Shown here in pieces: positions 16,486 to 25,305 of a stretch of DNA of 43,752 bases. The position numbers and the translations under genes were made by a program. The DNA is from Clostridiales bacterium. GTDB taxonomy: Bacteria; Bacillota; Clostridia; Lachnospirales; Cellulosilyticaceae. The first letter of the stretch is position 1. Each line of letters starts with the position of its first letter. A model generated the notes under the pieces. It did no database searches, was not told the origin of the DNA, and saw only the letters and a program-made list of their open reading frames with translations. The stretch lies in assembly GCA_019418225.1 (NCBI GenBank), contig DYCF01000043.1, positions 1 to 43,752 on the forward strand. The letters are read 5' to 3'.

Positions 16486-16866
16486 TTACTCTTCTTGACC
16501 TTTATCAAAACTTACACCTACTACGTGTACATTAACTGATACAACTTGTAAGCCAGTCATTGTTTCAACTGAGTTTTTGATTTTTTCTTGAATTTCTAAG
16601 CATACTTTATGAATTTTAACACCGTATTTTACAATAACAGCTACATCTATGAAAACTTCAGCTTCACCAACTTCTACTTTGATGCCTTTAGATTTCTTTT
16701 TACCACTAATAGCTTGTACAAAATCTGCCTTGCTTGGAGCAGTACCTACTACACCTGCAACTTCTAAAGTAGCAATTTCTGCAATTACTGCAATAACATC
16801 GTCCGCAATTTGAACTTGATCCATCTCACATGTTGTCTCTAGTCCTACGATTTTTTGTTCGTCCAT
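16486..16866 (-). CDS. Asp23/Gls24 family envelope stress protein (YqhY-like)
   Basis: A 126-residue protein of the Asp23 family. It has the conserved IADDVIAVIAEIATLEVAGV and a following beta-strand region ending in SVNVHVVGVSF. In Firmicutes a YqhY-type member sits before nusB, as here. Members associate with the cell envelope or with fatty-acid metabolism, but the exact role is unclear. It starts at ATG with AGGAGG seven bases upstream and has its own promoter. Confidence 0.92.
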   Translation of the reverse strand: MDEQKIVGLETTCEMDQVQIADDVIAVIAEIATLEVAGVVGTAPSKADFVQAISGKKKSKGIKVEVGEAEVFIDVAVIVKYGVKIHKVCLEIQEKIKNSVETMTGLQVVSVNVHVVGVSFDKGQEE

Positions 16867-16907
16867 CTTAATACCTCCTATAGCAATAGCTTCATACTTA
16901 TGTTCCT

Positions 16908-16936
16908 ATTATATACAAAAAAGATAAGCGTTGCAA
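16908..16936 (-). promoter_or_regulatory. Sigma-A promoter for the asp23-nusB-xseAB block
   Basis: TTGCAA (16931-16936), a 17-base spacer and TATAAT (16908-16913) on the minus strand, about 42 bases before the asp23 start. Confidence 0.8.
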
Positions 16937-17121
16937 TTTTATTTTAATTCCCCCTTAGAAAAAAAAGGAAACCTTACTTAAAAGTATCGCTTATTTTATG
17001 ATAAATATTCATCTCACCATACATTTCCTTATCTTCCATGCCCTAACTTCACCCACAACACTAACCATTCATCTGCTACAAATAACTCCCTTTTTAATCA
17101 ATAATGAATAACACATAAATT
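16937..17121. other. Intergenic stretch with no recognised feature
   Basis: AT-rich spacer between the asp23 promoter and the spoIIIAH terminator. I see no reading frame with a ribosome binding site, no repeat and no convincing RNA structure. Confidence 0.6.
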
Positions 17122-17162
17122 AAAAGTACCTAATGAAAAGTAAATTCTCATTAGGTACTTTT
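17122..17162 (-). terminator. Terminator of the spoIIIA operon
   Basis: A perfect 15-bp stem, AAAAGTACCTAATGA (17122-17136), with its complement (17148-17162) and A/T tails. It lies 30 bases after the spoIIIAH stop. Confidence 0.9.
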
Positions 17163-17191
17163 AGGCTTTCTTCACTTTTTACGCTTATTAT

Positions 17192-17989
17192 CTATTTCTC
17201 ACTCTTAATCGTGGAATTAAGTGGTGTAATCTTAATCTTACCTACGCTATATCCTGTCTTACGATTAACGATTTCTTCAATTTGTGCAATATCAGAATCT
17301 GTTAATTCGCTCTTACTGATGACGACATCTACGCCATCATCATCAATACGTACATAGACTTCTTTAAATCCTTTTGCACGAAGAAGTGCTTCAGCGCTGC
17401 TTTCTTTTTCAATACGTTCTTGAATCTCAAGTAAGTTCTCTGCTGCCTTTGCCTTAGTTTCTTGGTCTAAATTTTCATTTGCTACATATTGTGTAAGCTT
17501 TTCTACTTGTGACGCACGACTTTGGTCACGAAGTAATTTTTCTTCGGCAAAGTAATCTGTATCTGCACTTTGAGCTGAGGCTTGATTAGTATTAGCAGCT
17601 GCAGTAACTTCGCTTGTTACAGGTTCTTTCTTTGTAATAAGTGCTTGAAAACCTTGGCCACCTTGTTCTTCATCTTCTGGAAGTACCGCATCGTCATTTA
17701 AATTAAATGTCTGGTCTGTTTCATTTTGTGCTACCTCGTCAGTTGCTGCTGCTTGATTCTTGTCACCTTCCACCCCATTAGATAAAGCTTCTTCACTTTG
17801 ACCATTAGCAGCATCATAAGGCTCAAAGAAGTCCTCTTCTTCTGGTAGATTTTCTGCATTAAACGTAGTATTATCCACTAAATTCATAGGCGTATTACTA
17901 CTAGGTTCTTGTGTGTTTAGATAGGCTGCAATAGCAATCATAAACACCAAAACCGTAATAATGATTTGATTTCTCTTGACATTAAACAT
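17192..17989 (-). CDS. spoIIIAH: Stage III sporulation protein AH
   Basis: A 265-residue mother-cell protein with one membrane segment (about 8-25). A long acidic, low-complexity stretch (about 35-150) leads to a C-terminal EscJ/ring-forming domain (about 155-265). This domain pairs with forespore SpoIIQ across the space between the two membranes. The variable linker is longer than in Bacillus subtilis. It is the last gene of the operon. Confidence 0.92.
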   Translation of the reverse strand: MFNVKRNQIIITVLVFMIAIAAYLNTQEPSSNTPMNLVDNTTFNAENLPEEEDFFEPYDAANGQSEEALSNGVEGDKNQAAATDEVAQNETDQTFNLNDDAVLPEDEEQGGQGFQALITKKEPVTSEVTAAANTNQASAQSADTDYFAEEKLLRDQSRASQVEKLTQYVANENLDQETKAKAAENLLEIQERIEKESSAEALLRAKGFKEVYVRIDDDGVDVVISKSELTDSDIAQIEEIVNRKTGYSVGKIKITPLNSTIKSEK

Positions 17990-18001
17990 TCCTTTTTCCC
18001 C

Positions 18002-18571
18002 CTAGCATTGTTTTTTTAATACTGAAACTTTATGTACTGGAACATCTAGCAAGCTCGCAACAGCTTCTGTAATTTCACTTCTTACGACGCTATCATCTGC
18101 TCCTTCAGCTAATATAAGTACCCCTTTAATCTCTGGTTTATTTTCTTTGATTACATAAGGAGTATTGCCACTTTGAAGCACAACCTGATGATTACTACTT
18201 ATATTTTGGCTACTTCTAGTACCTCCTGCCTGGTCCTTTTCATCTGTTTGCTGGCTGCTCTCATTTTTATCTTCTGCAAGTACCTTTTCCTCATCGGAAT
18301 ATGTTGTTACCATCACACTTACCTGTCCAACCCCCTCCATTTTCGTTAAAATAGAAGCAAGTCTCTTTTCAATTTGCTGTTCATATGTTGCATCATCATT
18401 TGCTGCCTCTTTTACTGCTTGTACGGGTGTTACCTTTTTGCTATTGTTGCTACCAGGCAGTGGCATAAATGTTAGTAAAATACCGACTACCGCCACGCCG
18501 ATAGCAATTAATAAATATTTCTGCTTCTTACTATCTTTTGTTGCTTCTTGAATTTTACCTTTAACCCCCAC
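18002..18571 (-). CDS. spoIIIAG: Stage III sporulation protein AG
   Basis: A 189-residue protein with one membrane segment (about 20-40, YLLIAIGVAVVGILLTFMPL) and a ring-building domain including VSVMVTTYSDEEKVL and GVLILAEGADDSVVRSEITEAV. SpoIIIAG forms a large ring in the feeding-tube channel. The start is GTG 18569-18571 with AGGAGG seven bases upstream. Confidence 0.95.
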   Translation of the reverse strand: MGVKGKIQEATKDSKKQKYLLIAIGVAVVGILLTFMPLPGSNNSKKVTPVQAVKEAANDDATYEQQIEKRLASILTKMEGVGQVSVMVTTYSDEEKVLAEDKNESSQQTDEKDQAGGTRSSQNISSNHQVVLQSGNTPYVIKENKPEIKGVLILAEGADDSVVRSEITEAVASLLDVPVHKVSVLKKQC

Positions 18572-18583
18572 ATGCGTCCCTCC

Positions 18584-19156
18584 TTAATTCTTTTGTACTG
18601 TAATATATATATTACAGTCTTGTACGTTATAGAAGTTATTAAGACAAGTTTTTATTTTATTTTTTAATTTTTCTTCATCACCATCTACTGTATCGCTTTT
18701 ATTACCAATATGTATGGGGGCAATTTCAATCACTGATTGTGCTTTGCCATCCCCTACCGTAATATAAATATCTTTCATCTCCATCTCTTCATCACAAGTT
18801 ACTTCTACATTTGTCACTTCTATTTGTAGTTGTTCTTCCAAAACACTTTTCATGCCTTGCTCATAAATTTCTTTTAAGCTCTCTTGCTGCTTATCAAGTT
18901 GCTGTTTATAATCACCTGTTACCTTGTCACCTGAAAGTCCTAACTGTCTTTCATATCTTTGAATATATGCTTCATAGCTTTCACCACCCGATGGCAAAAT
19001 GGCTATAATCGGTTTTAACAAGGTATAAACTAAAATACAGCCTAAAACAAGTTTAATGTACTTACGATGATCCGTATCTGGAAAGACCATTTCAATCACA
19101 ATTACAAATAACATCATCCAAATAAGTAACTGCATATATCCTCTTATCTGCTCCAT
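18584..19156 (-). CDS. spoIIIAF: Stage III sporulation protein AF
   Basis: A 190-residue protein. Two N-terminal membrane segments (about 8-24 and 32-52) are followed by a soluble domain with a ring-building fold (about 115-190). The start is supported by AGGTGG. It lies between AE and AG in the fixed operon order. Confidence 0.92.
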   Translation of the reverse strand: MEQIRGYMQLLIWMMLFVIVIEMVFPDTDHRKYIKLVLGCILVYTLLKPIIAILPSGGESYEAYIQRYERQLGLSGDKVTGDYKQQLDKQQESLKEIYEQGMKSVLEEQLQIEVTNVEVTCDEEMEMKDIYITVGDGKAQSVIEIAPIHIGNKSDTVDGDEEKLKNKIKTCLNNFYNVQDCNIYITVQKN

Positions 19157-19175
19157 ACTTTATGCCACCTCTCTT

Positions 19176-20345
19176 CTAAACTACTTGGCCGCCTACACTC
19201 ATGCAAATCACCAAGACGACAATACATAGTACCGTTACAATTCCTACAGCACTCATAATGAACTGACAGCCTTTAGAAAGCTTCGTGGCAATATTAGCCA
19301 TCTTTTTATCACCTATAGGTTCAATGACTGCACCAGCTACTTGATAAACAATAACGTAAGCAAGTATTTTAATAAGTGGAATACTTACAATGACTATAAT
19401 CCAAAAAATCACTGCAATAGCAAATGTATTTTTAATAAGTCCTAATGCACCTGTAACAAATTCTAATGCACCACTGGTGGCATTTCCGACTACCGGAATA
19501 AAAGCTGCAGCAAGTTTCAAGGTAGATTTCTTAAGTGCGACATCTACATAAGGAAGCGTCATACGATAAACACCTAATAACGAAATACTGACACCTACAA
19601 TCGTTACTAGCACCCATTTAATCCCTTTATAAAAAAGTTTAATAAACTTATCAATTTTAAATTCGCTGCTCATGGTACTTACAACCTCTAGAATTACTAC
19701 TGAAATAATGCAGGGTAGTACCAAATATTGTACAATGCTACTCATTAAATCAAGTGTCCCTACAATAACCGGTGCCATAGCTGTTGTGGAACTAATATAG
19801 CCGGTAGTTGCCATAAATGCTAATAATGTTGGCAAACATACATACATTACCTCACACAACTGTTTAATTGTTGTTTGTGCCAAATTAACCATCACTTGAA
19901 AAGATTGCACTACACTTAAAATAATGACCATATAACAAACAAAGAAACCTATTTTACTTGTGGCCTTTGTTTTAAAAGAGGTCGTTAGCACCTGTAATAA
20001 ATTACATAGTAAAACAATTAATATAAATCTGGCACCAATCTGAACAAACATCCCAACTTCTTCAAAAAGACTTTTACCTATTAAATTTAAAACACCACCT
20101 ACGGTTAACTCTTTTTCACCTTTTAAAAGTGCTGTCATTTCATCCTTTAAGCTAAAATCTTTATCTCCCGGAAGTGCCGTTTGAAGCTGATCCTCCAGAT
20201 TTTCAATCTGTTCCCAATTAAAAAGCCCTACGCCATAATCAATGACATCCTGTTGCCCTGTGTCTTCCGCTTTAGTGGAAATCATGCACAATATAAAGCT
20301 TAGGAAAATCACAATAATTAGGCAAACGATTTTCTTTTGTCTCAT
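19176..20345 (-). CDS. spoIIIAE: Stage III sporulation protein AE
   Basis: A 389-residue polytopic membrane protein. A cleavable-type signal (residues about 5-25) is followed by a soluble stretch and at least seven membrane segments. AE is thought to form the membrane export part of the SpoIIIA channel. The second ATG (20343-20345) has better spacing to AGGTAGG than the one two codons earlier. Confidence 0.93.
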   Translation of the reverse strand: MRQKKIVCLIIVIFLSFILCMISTKAEDTGQQDVIDYGVGLFNWEQIENLEDQLQTALPGDKDFSLKDEMTALLKGEKELTVGGVLNLIGKSLFEEVGMFVQIGARFILIVLLCNLLQVLTTSFKTKATSKIGFFVCYMVIILSVVQSFQVMVNLAQTTIKQLCEVMYVCLPTLLAFMATTGYISSTTAMAPVIVGTLDLMSSIVQYLVLPCIISVVILEVVSTMSSEFKIDKFIKLFYKGIKWVLVTIVGVSISLLGVYRMTLPYVDVALKKSTLKLAAAFIPVVGNATSGALEFVTGALGLIKNTFAIAVIFWIIVIVSIPLIKILAYVIVYQVAGAVIEPIGDKKMANIATKLSKGCQFIMSAVGIVTVLCIVVLVICMSVGGQVV

Positions 20346-20383
20346 GCCCATCCTACCTTTCTACTTAGTTTTTTTTGCTTTCA

Positions 20384-20770
20384 CTACAGTAGATTGGCAA
20401 TCATATCTACTAATGCAAAAATAACAGGTGAGGCGACCACAAAAATCATAACTTTCCCTGCAAACTGCACTGCATTTCCTAAAGCCTCCTCATTAGCATC
20501 CTTACACAGTTGATAGCCAAACTCTGCTAAATATGCTATCCCCACTACTTTAAGTACAATATTTAAATACAAATTATCCATCTTAATACGTGCCGCCAAA
20601 TCATAAATAATTCGAAGGACACTACTAAGCTGCGTCGCAATGAAAACCATTAAAATAACAACACCCGCTAAACGAATGTAAAATTCACTGCCATATGTAT
20701 CCGTTTTAGTAAATAGCTTAATAAGTAACGTAGTGGCCACTGCAAAACTCACTAATCTTACAATCTCCAT
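20384..20770 (-). CDS. spoIIIAD: Stage III sporulation protein AD
   Basis: A 128-residue membrane protein with about four hydrophobic segments and the conserved VVGIAYLAEFGYQLCKDANEEALG. It is related to SpoIIIAC and part of the same channel. GGAGG lies seven bases before the start. Confidence 0.94.
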   Translation of the reverse strand: MEIVRLVSFAVATTLLIKLFTKTDTYGSEFYIRLAGVVILMVFIATQLSSVLRIIYDLAARIKMDNLYLNIVLKVVGIAYLAEFGYQLCKDANEEALGNAVQFAGKVMIFVVASPVIFALVDMIANLL

Positions 20771-20799
20771 ATAAACCTCCCCTTAATAAGCTTTTATCT

Positions 20800-20997
20800 T
20801 TAAAATGTAAACATCGTCTCCACCACTTGAAAAAGTTGTCCCACATGTTGTGCTACTACATAAAGCGCCATAACAACACCAACTACTGTAATCGGCAAAA
20901 TCACCTCATCTGCCCCTGCTTTCTTAAGGAGCGTATTAATAATGGTAATACAAATGCCTAGACCAGCTAATTTAAAAATCACATAAATATCAAACAT
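20800..20997 (-). CDS. spoIIIAC: Stage III sporulation protein AC
   Basis: A 65-residue protein with two membrane helices (about 5-22 and 33-55), the usual size. KLAGLGICITIINTLLKKAG is typical of the family. AGGAGG lies eight bases upstream. Confidence 0.94.
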   Translation of the reverse strand: MFDIYVIFKLAGLGICITIINTLLKKAGADEVILPITVVGVVMALYVVAQHVGQLFQVVETMFTF

Positions 20998-21029
20998 TTT
21001 TATGCCTCCTCTTTCCTACTTCTTAAACT

Positions 21030-21545
21030 CTATATCAAAAAAATACTAATACAAGCGCCTATAAAAAAGCCTAGATATTTATTAAGCTTTGTATTTTTAT
21101 CATAATGCTGCTTTGCGTCTAATGTCCTTGCCTTGAGGCTTGCTATAACCATCTCAATATTCTTTTCCTGCATCTCTTTATCTAGATAACCACAAGCTTT
21201 ACCAAAACCATTTAAAACACTGTAGTCTTCCTCCTTCAAATAAAGATTCTGCTTTTCTTCCTCAATAGCGTTTTGCCACATTTCCTCTATATTCCAGGAA
21301 GTCTTCTCAGCCATTTGTTTTTCAAAGTTCCCAAAAACCTTGCCTACATCACGGCTTGCAAAACGTATGACAGCTTTACAAGCTTCTCTCAAAGGTGTCA
21401 GCTGATAGTCAATGTCTCTTTTTAAAAGTTCAAAGATATAAATAAAATTTTCAAGTTCCTTGATACGCTTTCTTTCCCATCCATCTATGATAAAACCGCT
21501 TACGGTACATCCTAGTAAAATAAAGCTAATCCCTATAAGTTTCAC
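21030..21545 (-). CDS. spoIIIAB: Stage III sporulation protein AB
   Basis: A 171-residue protein with membrane segments at both ends (about 3-17 and 152-168) and a helical soluble middle, the family layout (GspF-like). ELENFIYIFELLKRDIDYQLTPLREA is characteristic. The preferred start is GTG 21543-21545, eight bases after GGAGGAGG. An in-frame GTG three codons earlier is too close to the ribosome binding site. Confidence 0.92.
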   Translation of the reverse strand: MKLIGISFILLGCTVSGFIIDGWERKRIKELENFIYIFELLKRDIDYQLTPLREACKAVIRFASRDVGKVFGNFEKQMAEKTSWNIEEMWQNAIEEEKQNLYLKEEDYSVLNGFGKACGYLDKEMQEKNIEMVIASLKARTLDAKQHYDKNTKLNKYLGFFIGACISIFLI

Positions 21546-21597
21546 CTTCTCCACCTCCTCCTTTGTGTCTTCTTATATCTTTTCTCACCTATGACTT

Positions 21598-22521
21598 CTA
21601 GATTTTAATAATCTCTTCAATGGTACAAGGCCCCTTATGATGAGATAAAATTATAACTCTTTCAAATGCACCTTCTTCAAGTAGTTGCTTTAAAAGGGGC
21701 TTCTTTTTACACTCATCTAAGTCTCTCCCATGTACCGTACATAAGATGCTCACCCCAGCACAAAGCATTTCTTCTATCGCCCCCACATCCTCTCCCTTGC
21801 CAATCTCATCAACTGCCACCACATCAGGTGCCATAGAACGTAGTAACATACGCATGCCTTCTACTTTAGGACAATTATCTAAAATATCTGTTTCAGGTCC
21901 CAAATCATTTTGCGGTGTCCCTAGATAACACGCACCAATCTCGGAACGTTCATCTACTACACCCACTGTATACGGACCAAATCCCGAGAAACCATAACTA
22001 AGCTGACGGATTATGTCTCTTAAAAGTGTCGTTTTACCACATCCTGGTGGGGAAACAATCAAGGTGTGATACACTCTATTTTTCCCTACAATATAAGGCA
22101 TTACGCTACTTGCACACCCTATCACTTCATGGGCAATACGTATATTCATGCCACTAATATATTTCAGCGTCTTAATTTCATTATGTTCAAGTACTGCTTT
22201 TCCAACGATTCCTATTCGGTGCCCCCCCTCAATAGTAATAAAGCCCTGTTTGATTTCATCTTCTAAAGCATACAAAGAAAAATCACTAATACACTTCAAG
22301 ATGTTTTCCATATTTTCTCGTTTCACCTTATATCCTTTATGCAATGCTGTCGTGACACCCTTTTCATTCAAACCATACTTCTGACCATTTATACGCAGTA
22401 TAATAGGTTGGTTCATACGCAGTCTGATTTCTTGTAATGTCTTAAAAACTTCAGGTGAAATATGCTCTAGCATTTCTCTTAAAGGGCTCGGCATCTTTTG
22501 AATAAATCGTTCTCTTTCCAT
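21598..22521 (-). CDS. spoIIIAA: Stage III sporulation protein AA (ATPase)
   Basis: A 307-residue ATPase that powers the SpoIIIA channel and resembles secretion ATPases. Walker A is SPPGCGKTTLLRD and the Walker B region is MAPDVVAVDEIG. R-rich and histidine motifs follow, including ILCTVHGRD. The frame extends upstream to 22566, but ATG 22519-22521 has GGAGGAG seven bases upstream and matches family length. It is the first gene of the eight-gene operon. Confidence 0.95.
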   Translation of the reverse strand: MERERFIQKMPSPLREMLEHISPEVFKTLQEIRLRMNQPIILRINGQKYGLNEKGVTTALHKGYKVKRENMENILKCISDFSLYALEDEIKQGFITIEGGHRIGIVGKAVLEHNEIKTLKYISGMNIRIAHEVIGCASSVMPYIVGKNRVYHTLIVSPPGCGKTTLLRDIIRQLSYGFSGFGPYTVGVVDERSEIGACYLGTPQNDLGPETDILDNCPKVEGMRMLLRSMAPDVVAVDEIGKGEDVGAIEEMLCAGVSILCTVHGRDLDECKKKPLLKQLLEEGAFERVIILSHHKGPCTIEEIIKI

Positions 22522-22555
22522 ACCCTCTCCTCCTTTGTAAGCCTTGCGATATTCT

Positions 22556-22563
22556 AATATATG
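22556..22563 (-). promoter_or_regulatory. Possible sigma-E -10 element before spoIIIAA
   Basis: CATATATT on the minus strand, about 35 bases before the spoIIIAA start, resembles the CATAnnnT -10 box of sigma-E, which transcribes spoIIIA in Bacillus. The matching -35 box is weak, so this is tentative. Confidence 0.35.
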
Positions 22564-22590
22564 CAAACCTAGGACGAGCTAGAACAAAAA

Positions 22591-22643
22591 AAAGCATTTT
22601 TAAATCTAGCGTGCTCCTAGTTCACTAGATTTAAAAATGCTTT
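22591..22643 (-). terminator. Terminator after the LtaS-type gene
   Basis: A perfect 19-bp stem (22591-22609 with 22625-22643), followed on the minus strand by a run of Ts. It separates the LtaS-type gene from spoIIIAA. Confidence 0.93.
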
Positions 22644-22651
22644 CATAAGCG

Positions 22652-24586
22652 TTATTCCTTTTTCTTTTCCTGCTCTCCATCTGGCAAAGTCTGCACCACT
22701 AATTGCGTCGGTGTATACAATGTATTGTCATCAGTTAAGTAACCTTTGCCCAGTACCATATCATATCCTATTAAATTCAGTTTATCATAATAATCTTCAT
22801 CTGATTTAAAAAGCTTTTGTGCGCTGCCTATTATTCCTTCTGGTAAATGATAGGCTTCAAATAAACTAGGATAAAGTGTATACGCTGGTTTCGGTGCATC
22901 CTTTGATACAATGCCTTCTGGTATTGATTCATTACTTACAATGAAAAACGGTACCTCATAGCGTGGATATGTTGAATCGGCTGTAATCACATCCATTGTC
23001 GGAATATGATCTCCATAAACAACCAAAACAGTAGGTTCTTCATTAGATTGCACAAAGTTTATTAACTTTCCAATCATTTTATCTGCTTCATGAAGCCGGT
23101 CCACGTAATCCTGTACTTGACTTACTGCATCCTTCCCCACATTACCGCTCACTTTAATCTCCTTATTTTCAGAGACATAATCATAATGATAACTAGAGTG
23201 TGTCCCAACCGTAACAGCAAATATAAAGTCTAGTTCAGAGGTCTCCTTTAAAGTCTTTTCAATATAAGGCAAGAACACTTCATCCTTTGGCCAATCTCCC
23301 ATATATGTCACATTTTCCATACCTTCTAGTGGAATAAATTGTTTGAAGCCCAATTTATTATAATTTTCACTGCGATTATAAAAGGCACTATTATTATTAT
23401 GCATAGCCGTTGTATAGTATCCTGCTTTTCTTAGAAGTTGTGGGGCAGATTCAAGGCCTCTATCATCTAACTTGCGGCTTGTATAAGGTACTTCCGCTGG
23501 AAACAGCTCCGCAATACGAATACCTGTTAAAATCTCAAACTCCGTCCTTGCTGTATTAATATCTGGCATTTGTAATATTCCACCATTTTTTCCTTCAATA
23601 AAGGGACGCATATAAGGAATTGGGTCCTTATCGTAAGTCACGCCCTTTAAACTATATGGATCAATGAATGACTCTACTTGTAAAAAGATAATGTTAGGTT
23701 TTGCACGCCCACTTTCATCTTGCTTGTTTATATCTTCTTCAAGCGTTTTCTTCAATACTTCCATACGCCCTTCATCATAGTTCTCAGGCACATAACCTAA
23801 TTGACTCTCATATGATGCTAAGAAACTATATAAAAAGCCATCTTCTTCATAATCCTTAGTAATATCCTCATTTTCTTGCTGGCGACGTGCTTCTTCTATT
23901 TGTGTCACTTTTTCTACAGGTGTTATACGTTCACGCATTTCTTCTAACCGCTTAAGTTTTTCTTTGATACGCTGTAAACTTATACTTTCATCATCTGTGG
24001 CTATTGTCTCTTCTTCCTCAGATAATATTTCATTAATGTTTTGTGCAATTTCGTCTGCTTTTTGTACTTCTATGATAGCTACTGTATTTAAAATCACTAT
24101 CACTGCCATGAAGGTAACCAAAATTTTAGGATGACGTATTTCTGAATGAAACTTATAGCTATTGACTAAAAATAACGTAGCCCCTAAAACAAGTCCACCT
24201 ATAATAATAACAAGCGGCATAGATACATATTTATTGGCAATAGTAAGTCCATCTTTTAAAATAAAAAAATCAGCCCATCTTAAAGGCAATCCTCGAATCA
24301 CTAGCATAATTCGATTGGCATATGTCAGTCCTATTAATGTAATACTAAACGTATTAAATACAAACAGCATCTTATGAAAAAGAACGCAAGGTGCTGTTAC
24401 AATAAGTACAATAAGATAATTTAATAAAAATACATCCATATGTTGTAATAAATAAAGACCACGTGTTTTCAATGAGGTTGCACTAATACATTCAATTGTT
24501 ATATATAACAGTAAACTAAGGCTCATCCATAATTCTATTCGTTGACCAGCATTTCTATATCTATTTTGATCTTCCATCTTTTTCAC
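22652..24586 (-). CDS. LtaS-family sulfatase / phosphoglycerol transferase
   Basis: A 644-residue membrane enzyme. Five N-terminal hydrophobic segments (about 18-170) are followed by a long charged coil (about 195-265) and an extracellular sulfatase-fold domain (about 290-610). Features of the domain are NIIFLQVESF at its start, the likely catalytic Thr in NTARTEFEILTG, the N-rich MHNNNSAFYNR, and VVYGDHIPTMD with metal-binding D and H. LtaS-type enzymes add glycerol phosphate to lipoteichoic acid or related polymers. The start is GTG 24584-24586 with GAGGAG five bases upstream. The exact polymer is not known. Confidence 0.9.
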   Translation of the reverse strand: MKKMEDQNRYRNAGQRIELWMSLSLLLYITIECISATSLKTRGLYLLQHMDVFLLNYLIVLIVTAPCVLFHKMLFVFNTFSITLIGLTYANRIMLVIRGLPLRWADFFILKDGLTIANKYVSMPLVIIIGGLVLGATLFLVNSYKFHSEIRHPKILVTFMAVIVILNTVAIIEVQKADEIAQNINEILSEEEETIATDDESISLQRIKEKLKRLEEMRERITPVEKVTQIEEARRQQENEDITKDYEEDGFLYSFLASYESQLGYVPENYDEGRMEVLKKTLEEDINKQDESGRAKPNIIFLQVESFIDPYSLKGVTYDKDPIPYMRPFIEGKNGGILQMPDINTARTEFEILTGIRIAELFPAEVPYTSRKLDDRGLESAPQLLRKAGYYTTAMHNNNSAFYNRSENYNKLGFKQFIPLEGMENVTYMGDWPKDEVFLPYIEKTLKETSELDFIFAVTVGTHSSYHYDYVSENKEIKVSGNVGKDAVSQVQDYVDRLHEADKMIGKLINFVQSNEEPTVLVVYGDHIPTMDVITADSTYPRYEVPFFIVSNESIPEGIVSKDAPKPAYTLYPSLFEAYHLPEGIIGSAQKLFKSDEDYYDKLNLIGYDMVLGKGYLTDDNTLYTPTQLVVQTLPDGEQEKKKE

Positions 24587-24632
24587 CCATGCTCCTCAAA
24601 TTTACAATAAAGTGCATTTTTTGCCACCTAAA

Positions 24633-24669
24633 TTAAAAAAGCAGCTGGCGTATACCTGCTGCTTTTTAA
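24633..24669 (-). terminator. Terminator after efp
   Basis: TTAAAAAAGCAGC (24633-24645) pairs with GCTGCTTTTTAA (24658-24669) around a 12-base loop, leaving one A unpaired. The flanks are A/T-rich. It lies five bases after the efp stop. Confidence 0.85.
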
Positions 24670-24673
24670 TTTA

Positions 24674-25231
24674 TTATGCTCTACCTGTGTATTCACCTGT
24701 ACGTGTATCGATACGGATTTTTTCACCTTGGTTGATGAATAATGGTACCATTACTCTAGCACCTGTTTCAACGATCGCTGGTTTTGTAGCACCTTGTGCT
24801 GTATCACCTTTGATACCTGGTTCTGTTTCAGTGATTTCAAGTTCTACTGAAAGTGGTGGTTCAATTGCAAATACGCTACCTTGGTGAGATGCAATTTTAA
24901 CCATTTCGTTTTCTCTAACGAATTTTAAGCTATCGCCAACTGTGTCAGCGTTAACTGCGATTTGGTCATAAGTATTAACATCCATGAAGTGATATAATTC
25001 ACCATCTGAATATAAATATTGCATATCTTTACGTTCGATATGAGCTTTTGGCATTTTTTCAGTTGGACGGAAAGTTTTTTCAACTACCCCACCTGTTTTG
25101 ATATTTTTAATTTTACAACGTACGAACGCAGCACCTTTACCTGGTTTTACGTGTTGGAATTCAATAATTTGATAAATATTACCTTCCATTTCGAAAGTAA
25201 TACCATTTCTAAAATCACCTGCTGAAATCAT
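24674..25231 (-). CDS. efp: Elongation factor P
   Basis: A 185-residue translation factor that rescues ribosomes stalled at proline runs. It has a KOW-like N-terminal domain with the modified-lysine loop HVKPGKGAAF and two OB domains, ending KIRIDTRTGEYTGRA. The frame extends upstream to 25258, but ATG 25229-25231 has AGGAGG nine bases upstream and gives the standard MISAGDFRNG start. Confidence 0.97.
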   Translation of the reverse strand: MISAGDFRNGITFEMEGNIYQIIEFQHVKPGKGAAFVRCKIKNIKTGGVVEKTFRPTEKMPKAHIERKDMQYLYSDGELYHFMDVNTYDQIAVNADTVGDSLKFVRENEMVKIASHQGSVFAIEPPLSVELEITETEPGIKGDTAQGATKPAIVETGARVMVPLFINQGEKIRIDTRTGEYTGRA

Positions 25232-25262
25232 TACATTTCCTCCTAATATTCTTTTCACATAT

Positions 25263-25291
25263 AGTGTAAACTACATTGTTATAATTTTCAA
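25263..25291 (-). promoter_or_regulatory. Probable promoter for efp
   Basis: TTGAAA (25286-25291), a 17-base spacer and TACACT (25263-25268) on the minus strand, in the short gap after the aminopeptidase gene. It would let efp be expressed apart from the upstream genes. Confidence 0.55.
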
Positions 25292-25305
25292 CGATTTTTT
25301 TTGTA